A stretch of 64,000 nt of DNA from Actinopolymorpha singaporensis (GTDB lineage: Bacteria; Actinomycetota; Actinomycetes; Propionibacteriales; Actinopolymorphaceae). This document shows positions 1 through 7,804 of this stretch, one piece after another. Position numbers and translations under genes: made by a program. The number at the start of each line of letters is the position of its first letter. Positions within the stretch are counted from its first letter, which is position 1. The DNA is taken from NCBI RefSeq assembly GCF_900104745.1, contig NZ_LT629732.1, positions 744,001 to 808,000 of the forward strand, given 5' to 3'. A model generated the notes under the pieces. That model searched no databases and was not told the DNA's origin. It saw nothing but the letters and a program-made list of their open reading frames with translations.

Positions 1-348
1 TCGGTCGCGCTCCCGGCCACCGCTCTGGTCATGGCCCTGGCCGCGCTCCCGGGAGCCCAGCCGATCCCACAGCAGCAACGTGAGCGTCATGAGGCTGAAG
101 CCGAACGCGAAGTCCTCCACCGGGATGTCCCACGGCATCCGAATGCCGCTGGCGTGGCTCTCGGCGTACAACACGATCGGTGCGCTGAGCTTGGTGAGCC
201 AGCCGTCCACCGGGATCTGGAAGCCGAACACGATCACGGCGGTGATCCAGTACGCCGGACGGCGGAACATCCCGGTGCGCAGCCAGGCCAGCTCCAACGC
301 CACGACGAGGCCCACCGACACCACCGCGGCCAGGGTGTACTCAGGCAT
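1..348 (-). CDS. crtYd: Lycopene cyclase subunit CrtYd (3' end beyond window)
   Basis: Second half of a heterodimeric lycopene beta-cyclase, which closes the ends of lycopene into beta-rings in the membrane. The 116 visible codons have no stop, so the C-terminus lies beyond the left edge. The protein is hydrophobic with about three membrane segments and carries the family motif PVEDFAFG near residue 80, the counterpart of PVEEFAFF in the partner. Its ATG lies inside the last codons of crtYc (8-nt overlap), so the two are translationally coupled, as expected for subunits made in equal amounts. crtE, crtB and crtI are not in the window and would be expected further left. Confidence 0.88.
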   Translation of the reverse strand, partial: MPEYTLAAVVSVGLVVALELAWLRTGMFRRPAYWITAVIVFGFQIPVDGWLTKLSAPIVLYAESHASGIRMPWDIPVEDFAFGFSLMTLTLLLWDRLGSRERGQGHDQSGGRERDR

Positions 349-748
349 GCTCGGCTCCCTGCGGCTCGCCGGACCGCGGGTCGCGCCGCACGCGGCGGCG
401 GTCGGCGAGGTAGCCGAGCATGGTGCTCACCGACTCGTACGTCAGCAGTGCACAGATCGGGATCGCCAGGAAGAACGCGAACTCCTCCACCGGGATGTTC
501 AGCGGAAGCAGCCATCCAGTGGTGTAGCGGTCGCTGAAGTGCCAGTGGCCGCGAGCGACCGCCACCGCGTCCCAGGCGAGGAACACCACCAGCACCGGGA
601 CGAGCGTGCGCACCAGCCGGCTCGGGCGACGGTAGACCCGGGCACGGAACACGAACTCCAACGGCAGGGTCAACACCAGGCACGCCGCCATCAGCAGGAG
701 GTACTGGAACCTGTCGATCTGCGGACTCCTCAGCACTCGGCGCGACAC
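341..748 (-). CDS. crtYc: Lycopene cyclase subunit CrtYc
   Basis: First subunit of the heterodimeric actinobacterial-type lycopene cyclase; 135 residues, a normal length for the family. Three hydrophobic segments are visible (about residues 14-32, 47-63 and 80-105) with the motif NIPVEEFAFF before the last. I chose the GTG at 748 because GAGGGG lies 7-8 nt upstream; an in-frame GTG at 736 is the alternative. The same frame stays open far upstream through litR and the photolyase gene, but that part is antisense shadow. The gene diverges from litR, so the 65-bp gap should hold a divergent light-controlled promoter. Confidence 0.88.
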   Translation of the reverse strand: MSRRVLRSPQIDRFQYLLLMAACLVLTLPLEFVFRARVYRRPSRLVRTLVPVLVVFLAWDAVAVARGHWHFSDRYTTGWLLPLNIPVEEFAFFLAIPICALLTYESVSTMLGYLADRRRVRRDPRSGEPQGAEHA

Positions 749-813
749 GGGAACGCCCCTCGGGTCCGGCCGGGCGTACGCGCGGACAGACCACCTGCGA
801 GGGTAGTAACGAG

Positions 814-1713
814 ATGAACGGCACCCAGGGTTCCGGGGGCCGCGACCGCGAAGACGATCCCGCCGACCCGGCGGAATCGGTGCGTTCGGGACACCCTCTC
901 GACCTCGCCGAGGTGGCTCGGCGGCTGGGCGTGCACTACATGACGGCCTACCGCTACGTCCGCCTCGGCCGGCTGCCCGCTGCCCACCGCGGCGGCCGCT
1001 GGTGGGTTGATCCGGCCGATGTGGACAGGTTCGTCGCGCAGCGTACTGCCGCACCGCCCGCCCGGCGCGGCGACTGGCGGCCGGAGGCCTACCGCACCCG
1101 GCTCGGCGAACGCATGCTCGAGGGCGACGAGGCGGGTGCCTGGTCGGTGGTGGAGTCCGCACTGGTGTCCGGCGTCGCGCCGAAGGAAGTGATCCTCGGT
1201 GTGCTCGCCCCGGCGATGCGGGCCCTCGGCGACGGCTGGGAGGAGGGCCGGCACACGGTGGCCGAGGAACACAGAGCCAGTACCGTCGCCCTGCGCCTGG
1301 TCGGGCGGCTCGGCCCGCTCTTCGCCCGCCGGGGACGCCCCCGCGGCACCGTCGTACTCGCCGCGGTCGCCGGCGACCCGCACAGCCTCCCCACCGCGAT
1401 GGTCGCCGACGTGCTGCGAGGGGAGGGGTACGCGCTGGTCGACCTCGGCGCCGACACGCCTGTCCGGTCGGTGGTCGAGGCGGTCGGCAGGACACCGCGG
1501 CCGCTCGCGCTCGGGCTGAGCGCCGGCGCCGACCAGCACCTGGCCGCCGTACGCCGAACCGTCGGTGCCGTCCGCGCGGAGCGGCCCGACCTGCCGATCT
1601 ACGTCGGCGGCCCGGCGGTGGTCTCCGCCGACCAGGCGTCCGACCTCGGCGCGGACGGCTGGGCCGCCGACGCGGGCGGGTTCGCCGACCTGCTGGAAGG
1701 ACTGACTCCTTGA
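814..1713 (+). CDS. litR: LitR-type MerR-like light-responsive regulator with cobalamin-binding domain
   Basis: Predicted transcriptional regulator that senses light through adenosylcobalamin and controls carotenoid and photolyase genes. An N-terminal helix-turn-helix (residues about 28-75; LDLAEVARRLGVHYMTAYRYV) is followed by a helical B12-capping domain (about 90-170) with the Wx9EH signature (W142, E152-H153) typical of LitR/CarH photoreceptors, then a B12-binding Rossmann domain (about 178-298). The lower-ligand region reads DPHSLP with H190, not the commoner HxxG. The stop overlaps the TTG start of the photolyase gene (TTGA), and divergent crtYc and downstream crtTU fit the family's known regulon. 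Whether it represses or activates cannot be read from sequence. Confidence 0.85.
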   Translation: MNGTQGSGGRDREDDPADPAESVRSGHPLDLAEVARRLGVHYMTAYRYVRLGRLPAAHRGGRWWVDPADVDRFVAQRTAAPPARRGDWRPEAYRTRLGERMLEGDEAGAWSVVESALVSGVAPKEVILGVLAPAMRALGDGWEEGRHTVAEEHRASTVALRLVGRLGPLFARRGRPRGTVVLAAVAGDPHSLPTAMVADVLRGEGYALVDLGADTPVRSVVEAVGRTPRPLALGLSAGADQHLAAVRRTVGAVRAERPDLPIYVGGPAVVSADQASDLGADGWAADAGGFADLLEGLTP

Positions 1714-3122
1714 GCAACGCCGAGGTCCCCGCCACGGGAGCCCCCGGCACCCCCGCCACGGGGACCGCCGGGGACCACACCACGGTGGTGCTGTTCACCC
1801 GTGACCTGCGGGTCCGCGACCACCCGGCGCTGGCCGCGGCGTGCCGGGGGTCGGCGCGGGTGGTGCCGCTGTTCGTCGTGGACGACCGGATCGTGCGGGG
1901 CCGGTACGCCTCGCCCAACCGGGGCGCGTTCCTGGGCGAGGCGCTGGCCGACCTGCGGGACAGCCTGCGCCAACGCGGCGGTGACCTGGTGGTCCGGTCC
2001 GGCGACCCGGTGACGGAGACGCTGCGGGTGGCGAAGCAGGCCGGCGCGGACCGGGTGGCCGTGAGCGCCGACGTCACCGCGTACGCCCAGGCCAGACAGG
2101 ACCGGCTGGCCCGGGAGTGCGGGCGCGCGGGCGTGGACCTGCGGTTGTTCCCGGGCGTCACCGTGGTCCCGCCGGGTGAGCTCCGGCCTGCGTCGGGTGC
2201 GTCGTACCAGGTCTTCACGCCGTACTGGCGGGCCTGGGACTCGGCCACCTGGCGTACCCCCGACCGCGCGCCCGTCAGGGTGGAGCTTCCGGACGGGATC
2301 GCACCCGGCGACCTGCCCGTCCGTTCCGACCTGGTGTTCGGCGAGACGTCACCGCGGCTGCCGAAGGGTGGTGAGAGCGCCGGCCGGGCGGTGCTGGACG
2401 CGTACCTGCGCAGGCTGCCCGGTGACGGCGGCGAACTCGACCGGGACGACCTGGCCGGCGACCAGACCACCCGGCTCAGCCCGTACTTCCACTTCGGTTG
2501 CCTGTCGCCGCTCGGGGTGGCCAACCGGCTGCGCGGCAGGGCCGACGACGTCGTACGGCAGCTGTGCTGGCGGGACTTCTACCACCAGGTGGCCGCGGCG
2601 TTCCCGCGCATCTCCACCGACGACCTGCACAATCGGGGCCGGGAGTGGGCCGCCGACACCGAGGACGCGGTGGAGGCGTGGCGCACCGGGCACACCGGCG
2701 TACCGCTCGTGGACGCCGGCATGCGGCAGCTGCTGGCCGAGGGCTGGATGCACAACCGCGCCCGGATGCTGGTGGCGTCGTTCCTGACCAAGCAACTCGG
2801 GGTCGACTGGCGGGTGGGTGCCGCGCACTTCATGCACTGGCTGGTCGACGGCGACGTCGCCAACAACTTCGGCAACTGGCAGTGGGTCGCCGGCACCGGC
2901 AACGACACCAGGCCCAACCGGGTGCTCAGCCCGCTCCGCCAGGCCGAGCGCTTCGACACCGACGGGGAGTACGTCCGCCGGCACGTCCCCGAGCTGGCCT
3001 CGATCGAGGGCGGCGCGGTTCACCAACCGTGGCGGCTGCCCGGCGACGTACGCCGTAGCCTGGACTACCCGCCACCGTTGATCGACCCCGTGCCCCGGCG
3101 CGGACGGAAGGGACCCACGTGA
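1710..3122 (+). CDS. phr: Deoxyribodipyrimidine photo-lyase (class I)
   Basis: Light-driven flavoenzyme that splits UV-induced cyclobutane pyrimidine dimers. The 470-residue protein has the N-terminal alpha/beta antenna-binding domain (VVLFTRDLRVRDHPAL near residue 20) and the C-terminal FAD-binding helical domain with WMHNRARM, the NNFGNWQWVAGTGND stretch and the tail motif RPNRVLSPLRQAERFD. The inferred start is TTG overlapping the litR stop, which implies coupled translation. Its own stop overlaps the GTG of the next gene. Co-transcription with a B12 light sensor and carotenoid genes is the known actinobacterial arrangement for joint photoprotection and photorepair. The N-terminal 20 residues are low-complexity, so a slightly later start is possible. 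Confidence 0.93.
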   Translation: MSNAEVPATGAPGTPATGTAGDHTTVVLFTRDLRVRDHPALAAACRGSARVVPLFVVDDRIVRGRYASPNRGAFLGEALADLRDSLRQRGGDLVVRSGDPVTETLRVAKQAGADRVAVSADVTAYAQARQDRLARECGRAGVDLRLFPGVTVVPPGELRPASGASYQVFTPYWRAWDSATWRTPDRAPVRVELPDGIAPGDLPVRSDLVFGETSPRLPKGGESAGRAVLDAYLRRLPGDGGELDRDDLAGDQTTRLSPYFHFGCLSPLGVANRLRGRADDVVRQLCWRDFYHQVAAAFPRISTDDLHNRGREWAADTEDAVEAWRTGHTGVPLVDAGMRQLLAEGWMHNRARMLVASFLTKQLGVDWRVGAAHFMHWLVDGDVANNFGNWQWVAGTGNDTRPNRVLSPLRQAERFDTDGEYVRRHVPELASIEGGAVHQPWRLPGDVRRSLDYPPPLIDPVPRRGRKGPT

Positions 3123-5491
3123 CCGACCGGCTGCTGCGCCCGTCGCAGGTGGTGGAGGGCTTCGACGAAGCCGCCGACACCTACGATCTCCTGGTCGGAT
3201 CCAACCCCGGCTACCACGCGCACCTGCGCAGGTCGGCGCGCCGGCTGGTGCCGCCCTCCGGCGACGGGTCGGGGCTAGGGCTGCTCGACCTCGGGTGCGG
3301 CACCGGTGCGTCCACCGCCGCGCTGCTGCGGGTCGCACCGCGCGCTCGGGTCGTCGCCGTCGACGGGTCGGCCGGGATGCTGGCACAGGCGCGCCGCAAG
3401 CCCTGGCCGGCCGGGGTGACGTTCGTGCACGCGGACGCGTCGGACCTCACGGCCGGGCTGGCCGCGGCCGGTGAGAACGGCCCGTTCGACGGGGTGCTGG
3501 CCGCCTATCTCGTGCGTAATCTCGACGATCCCGACACCCTGCTGCGCGAGGTGCTCGGCCTGCTGCGCCCGGGCGGCACGCTCGCCGTGCACGAGTACTC
3601 CGTCGCCGGCTCCGCGCTCAGCCGCGCCGTCTGGCGGGCGGTGTGCGCGTCGATCATCGTGCCGATGGGGCGGGCGGTGTCCGGTCACCCCGCGTTGTAC
3701 GAACACCTGCGGCACAGCGTGCTGCACTTCGACAGTGTCGAGCAGCTGTCCGCGCGGCTGCGGGCGGCGGGGTTCACCCGGGTGCGGGTGGCCCCGATGA
3801 CGGGCTGGCAGCGCGGGATCGTGCACACGTTCCTGGCCAGCCGGCCCGCCACCGGCGCGGTCGCCGAGCGTGCCGGCGAGGAGGACGGCGAGCACGTCGG
3901 CGAACTGGTGAACGTGAGCGACGACGGAGCGGGGCCGCCGCGACCGCCGGGACGGGACCGCCGGGTGACACTGCTCCCCGTCCCCACGGTGCACCTGGTG
4001 CCGCGACCGCCGGACAGTCCGCGGGTCGCCGTCGTCGGCGGCGGCATCGCCGGGGTGAGCGCCGCGGTCGCGCTGGCCGAACGCGGCGTCCGGGTCGTCC
4101 TGTTCGAACGCGAGCCACAGCTCGGCGGGCGGTTGGCCGGCTGGCCCACCCGGCTGAACGACGGCAGCGAGGTCACCATGACCCGCGGCTTCCACGCCTT
4201 CTTCCGGCAGTACTACAACCTGCGCGCCCTGATCGAGCGGGTCGACCCCGGACTCGGCTCACTCGTCCCGCTGCGCGACTATCCCCTGCTGCACGCAGAC
4301 GGTGTACGGGACACGTTCACCCGGGTGCCGAGGACGCCCCCGCTGAATGCCGCCGTCTTCGCCGCGACCAGCCCGACGTTCGCCGCCCGCGACTTCCTCC
4401 GGCTGAAGCCGCGGGCCGCGCTGCCGATGGTTGACGTGTCGGTGCCCGACGTCTACCACCGGCTGGACGACGTGGACGCGCTCACCTTCCTGAACCGCAT
4501 CGGATTCCCGGCGGCGGCGCGCGACCTGGCCTTCTCGGTGTTCTCCCGGAGCTTCTTCGCCGACCCGCGCGACCTGTCCGCGGCCGAGCTGGTGACGATG
4601 TTCCACCTGTACTTCCTCGGCTCCAGCGAGGGGCTGCTGTTCGACGTGCCGTCGGCGCCGTTCCCGCGGGCGTTGTGGAACCCGCTCGCGGCGTACCTCT
4701 ACGACCGCCGTGCGCAAGTGGAACTTGACACCCCGGTGCGATCGGTCGAGCCGAGTGCTGCCGGCGGGGGTGGCCGTACGCACCTCGTGCACACCGACTC
4801 GGCGCTCTACGACGTGGACGGCGTGGTGCTTGCCGCCGACGTGCCCGGTCTGCGGTCCCTGGTCACCGGGTCCTCGGCGCTCGGCACTCCCGAGTGGCGG
4901 GACCAGCTCGCCGGACTGCCGAGCGCGCCGGCGTTCCTCGTCTCCCGGTTGTGGCTGTCGGAGCCGGTGCGAGCCGACCGGCCGGCGTTCGCCGGTACGG
5001 CGGGATACGGTCCGCTGGACAACGTGAGCGTGCTGGACAGGTACGAGGACGAGGCCCGGGACTGGGCGGGGCGCACCGGCGGCTCGGTGGTCGAGCTGCA
5101 CGCTTACGCCGTGCCCGAGGGCACCGACCCGGACAAGCTGCGCCACGAACTGCTCGGCCAGCTGCACCGGGTGTTCCCGGAGACCGCCGACGCGACCGTG
5201 GTGGACGAACGTCACGAGTTCCGTGCGGACTGCCCGCTCTTCCCGCCCGGCGGGTTCGACCGGCGGCCCACGGTCACCACTCCGGACCCGGCCGTCGTGG
5301 TCGCCGGCGACCTGGTGCGGGTGGACGCCCCGGTGGCGTTGATGGAACGCGCAGCCACCAGCGGCCTGCTCGCGGCCAACCACCTGCTCGCCCGATGGGG
5401 CCGCCCGACGCATCCGGTGTGGAGTGTCCCGAACGCCGGCCGGTGGCGGGCGCTGCGGGCGCTGTCCCGCCGGTACGCCCGGACGTCCTAG
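3119..5491 (+). CDS. Fused carotenoid methyltransferase (CrtT-like) and isorenieratene synthase (CrtU-like)
   Basis: A 790-residue two-domain protein. Residues 1-242 form a class I SAM methyltransferase of the UbiE/CrtT type (LLDLGCGTG at 55-63). A Pro/Asp-rich linker covers about 243-300. Residues 301-790 form an FAD amine-oxidoreductase-like domain with the dinucleotide motif VVGGGIAG (307-312) and the CrtU hallmark TRGFHAFFRQYYNLR. CrtU desaturates and methyl-shifts beta-rings of beta-carotene to aromatic rings (isorenieratene). CrtT and CrtU are usually separate neighbouring genes in actinobacterial clusters; here one reading frame covers both with no internal stop. The GTG start overlaps the photolyase stop (GTGA). 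Substrate and product are inferred from the family. Confidence 0.87.
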   Translation: MTDRLLRPSQVVEGFDEAADTYDLLVGSNPGYHAHLRRSARRLVPPSGDGSGLGLLDLGCGTGASTAALLRVAPRARVVAVDGSAGMLAQARRKPWPAGVTFVHADASDLTAGLAAAGENGPFDGVLAAYLVRNLDDPDTLLREVLGLLRPGGTLAVHEYSVAGSALSRAVWRAVCASIIVPMGRAVSGHPALYEHLRHSVLHFDSVEQLSARLRAAGFTRVRVAPMTGWQRGIVHTFLASRPATGAVAERAGEEDGEHVGELVNVSDDGAGPPRPPGRDRRVTLLPVPTVHLVPRPPDSPRVAVVGGGIAGVSAAVALAERGVRVVLFEREPQLGGRLAGWPTRLNDGSEVTMTRGFHAFFRQYYNLRALIERVDPGLGSLVPLRDYPLLHADGVRDTFTRVPRTPPLNAAVFAATSPTFAARDFLRLKPRAALPMVDVSVPDVYHRLDDVDALTFLNRIGFPAAARDLAFSVFSRSFFADPRDLSAAELVTMFHLYFLGSSEGLLFDVPSAPFPRALWNPLAAYLYDRRAQVELDTPVRSVEPSAAGGGGRTHLVHTDSALYDVDGVVLAADVPGLRSLVTGSSALGTPEWRDQLAGLPSAPAFLVSRLWLSEPVRADRPAFAGTAGYGPLDNVSVLDRYEDEARDWAGRTGGSVVELHAYAVPEGTDPDKLRHELLGQLHRVFPETADATVVDERHEFRADCPLFPPGGFDRRPTVTTPDPAVVVAGDLVRVDAPVALMERAATSGLLAANHLLARWGRPTHPVWSVPNAGRWRALRALSRRYARTS

Positions 5492-5664
5492 GGTCTGGCG
5501 TCAGGCGAGAGGCTGAGCCGGACGAAGGCCGGCGTGCACAAGGGTCACGAGCGCGCCGTCGGGACCGAGCGCGACGTCGACGTGCCAGCATGCTCTCATG
5601 GCTGAGCAGCGGCCCGAGGGCGGCTTCTCGCGCCAGCGCCGGACCATGGCTCGAACGGCGGCCC

Positions 5665-6678
5665 TCAGCCGGGGAATCGGCCTGTGCTGCGCAGCTCGTA
5701 CCGGCGTTCGGCGTAGGCCAGGTCGTCCTTCCACAGCCGGCGCGCGGCGACCCGCATGAGCGGTCGCACCGCCGGTGCGACCCGCCTGGCCAGGGCGAAG
5801 CCGGGCCGCCCCGAGTAGGCGATCGTCGCCTCGATCACCGCGGTCAGCGGCCGGCCCTGTTCGTCGGGTCCGAGCGGGGTGGCGTGGGTCTCCACGGCGC
5901 TGGTCGCGCCCTCGCCGTCGAGGATGTGCATGACGACGGTGCGCGGCTCGGGACAGCTGAACGCCACCCGCACCGGCACGCCGACCCGGCCGGCGACCCG
6001 GAAGGTCACCTCCACCACGAGGTTGTCGTCCTCGGGCGCGGGATCACGCGGGGCGTCCAGCACCTTCAGATGTGCGAAGGAGTACGGGTGGAACCACGCG
6101 CCGTGCCACGGGTCGAGCCGGTTGGCCACGACGTCGGCGGGTTCACACCGGCCGACCATGGTGGTCACCGCGTCGATGCTCACCGGGACGTCCGGCCGCG
6201 CGGGCAGCACCGGCGCGGGCAGTGGCTCCTCCCCGCCCGGGCCGTCCAACCGGACCCAGCACAGCACGCCGTCGTCGTGAACGGGGTAGGGATCCCAGCC
6301 GGGAAAACCCTGCGCGCCGAGACCGAGTCCGTGCCAGCGACAGATCAGCTTGCCTGCGTCAACAGCGGCTTGACACAGCGGCGCGCCGAGGTGCGGGCAG
6401 GCGCCTGGGCCTGCGTGCGGCGCACCGTCCGGAGTACGCCAGGCAACCAGCTCGACCCCTGCGACCGTGCGCCCGAACGGTTTGTCGGCACGGACCTCCG
6501 CACTGCTCGCGAGGACGAACCAGTTGCCGGACGGCCGTGCCTCAGCGCGCTTGAGGGCAGCCTCGATCAGTCCGGGGCGGGCGCCCTCCCAGGTCGGCGT
6601 CTGCTCCGCCCACCTGGTCGCCGCCATCCGCCGCAACGGGATCTTGCCCGCGACCCGTTCGCTCAACCGCCCGGCCAT
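5665..6678 (-). CDS. Rieske [2Fe-2S] protein of carotenoid clusters (DUF5914-like)
   Basis: A 337-residue Rieske-type iron-sulfur protein. The cluster ligands are visible as CPHLGAPL (C94, H96) and CRWHG (C113, H116), followed by a helix-grip-like C-terminal domain (about 170-320) of the type found in Rieske oxygenases. Such proteins are regular members of actinobacterial aromatic-carotenoid loci, where an electron-transfer or oxygenase role is assumed, but I know of no proven reaction. A GAGGTGG ribosome site lies just before the ATG. It converges on crtTU with a 173-bp gap in which I see no strong hairpin. The substrate remains open. Confidence 0.75.
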   Translation of the reverse strand: MAGRLSERVAGKIPLRRMAATRWAEQTPTWEGARPGLIEAALKRAEARPSGNWFVLASSAEVRADKPFGRTVAGVELVAWRTPDGAPHAGPGACPHLGAPLCQAAVDAGKLICRWHGLGLGAQGFPGWDPYPVHDDGVLCWVRLDGPGGEEPLPAPVLPARPDVPVSIDAVTTMVGRCEPADVVANRLDPWHGAWFHPYSFAHLKVLDAPRDPAPEDDNLVVEVTFRVAGRVGVPVRVAFSCPEPRTVVMHILDGEGATSAVETHATPLGPDEQGRPLTAVIEATIAYSGRPGFALARRVAPAVRPLMRVAARRLWKDDLAYAERRYELRSTGRFPG

Positions 6679-6775
6679 CTGCCCACCTCGCCCGCGTCGC
6701 GCGTGTTACCGCCTCCACGCTAGCTGCTCGCGGGCCCCGGGGCCGGCCGGCCTGCCCTGCTTCGCGCCGAGTTCC

Positions 6776-7804
6776 CTACTTCGCACCGAGATCGCTCAGG
6801 GCCTTGTCCGCGCCGGAGTTCAGTGGGATCGGGTCGGTCCTGCGGGCGGTGTCCAGCGAGATGTCGTTCGCGGCCGGGTTGACCTTCGCCAACTCCGCCT
6901 TGCGGTCGAACACCAGCTTGACCAGCTTGCCCGCGAGGTCGGGGTCGAAGCCCTTCTTCACCACCAGCACGTTGGGTACGACGATGGTGGACACGTCCAC
7001 GGCCTGGTCGTACGTCGCCTTCGGCAGCGTCCCGGCCTCGTAGATCTTGCCGTACTCCTGCTGCAGCTTCGGCAACTCCGCGGACAGGTCGAGGAACTTC
7101 ACCTTGCCCCGCATCGAGGTGGTGAGGTCGGTGATGCCGCCGGTGGGCAGTCCACCGGACCAGAACATCCCGTCCACCGTGCCGTCCTTCATGCCGTCCT
7201 GGGTCTCCGGCAGGCCGAGCCGCTGCGCCTTCACGTCCTTGGCGGGGTCGAGTCCGGTGGCCTCGAGCAGGCGCTGCGCGATCACCTCGGTGCCGGAGTT
7301 CGGTGAACCGGTGGAGATGCGCTTGCCCTTCATGTCCGCGATCGAGTCGATCCCCGAGTCCGCGCGTACCAGAACGTGGGTGTAGTTGGGGTAGAGCCGG
7401 GTCAGCGCCTCGATCGGCTGCTTGCTCTCGAAGGCCCCCTTGCCCTCCACCGCGTCGTCGGCGGTGTCGGCGAGGGAGAACGCGACGTCGTAGGTGCCGG
7501 CCACGATGCCCTGGATGTTCTGCACCGACGCGCCGGTCTCGCTGGCGGTGGCGCGGTAGCCGTCGATGTCGCGGCCGATCAGCCGGGCCAGGCCGCCGCC
7601 GAGCTGGTAGTAGACGCCGGTGGTGTTGCCGGTGGCGATGGTGAGGCGGCCGCCGGAGCTCTTGCCGCCGCTCCCGCTGCCGGCGTCGTCGCTGCCGGCG
7701 TCGTTGCGCTTGCCGCCGCAGCCGGCCAACGCGAGCACGCCCGCGAGCAACGCCACCGCGATCCGGACGGGCAGATGTGTGGACCAGCGGGTGGACCCGG
7801 TCAT
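6776..7804 (-). CDS. TAXI-family TRAP transporter solute-binding lipoprotein
   Basis: Extracytoplasmic solute receptor of a TRAP transporter. A signal peptide ending in the lipobox LALAGC (C29) anchors it outside the membrane; a Gly/Ser/Asp-rich linker follows, then the TAXI domain (about residues 50-335) with GVYYQLGGGLA and the GSPNSGTE stretch typical of the family. Its ATG overlaps the permease stop (ATGA), so receptor and permease are co-translated. TAXI ligands are generally organic acids or amino acids; nothing nearby fixes the substrate. Confidence 0.9.
   Translation of the reverse strand: MTGSTRWSTHLPVRIAVALLAGVLALAGCGGKRNDAGSDDAGSGSGGKSSGGRLTIATGNTTGVYYQLGGGLARLIGRDIDGYRATASETGASVQNIQGIVAGTYDVAFSLADTADDAVEGKGAFESKQPIEALTRLYPNYTHVLVRADSGIDSIADMKGKRISTGSPNSGTEVIAQRLLEATGLDPAKDVKAQRLGLPETQDGMKDGTVDGMFWSGGLPTGGITDLTTSMRGKVKFLDLSAELPKLQQEYGKIYEAGTLPKATYDQAVDVSTIVVPNVLVVKKGFDPDLAGKLVKLVFDRKAELAKVNPAANDISLDTARRTDPIPLNSGADKALSDLGAK

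Noticed and set aside
749-2524. Long minus-strand open frame running through litR and phr into crtYc
   Set aside because: Only its last 136 codons are protein-like (crtYc); the rest is an Arg/Pro/Ser-rich antisense shadow produced by GC bias.
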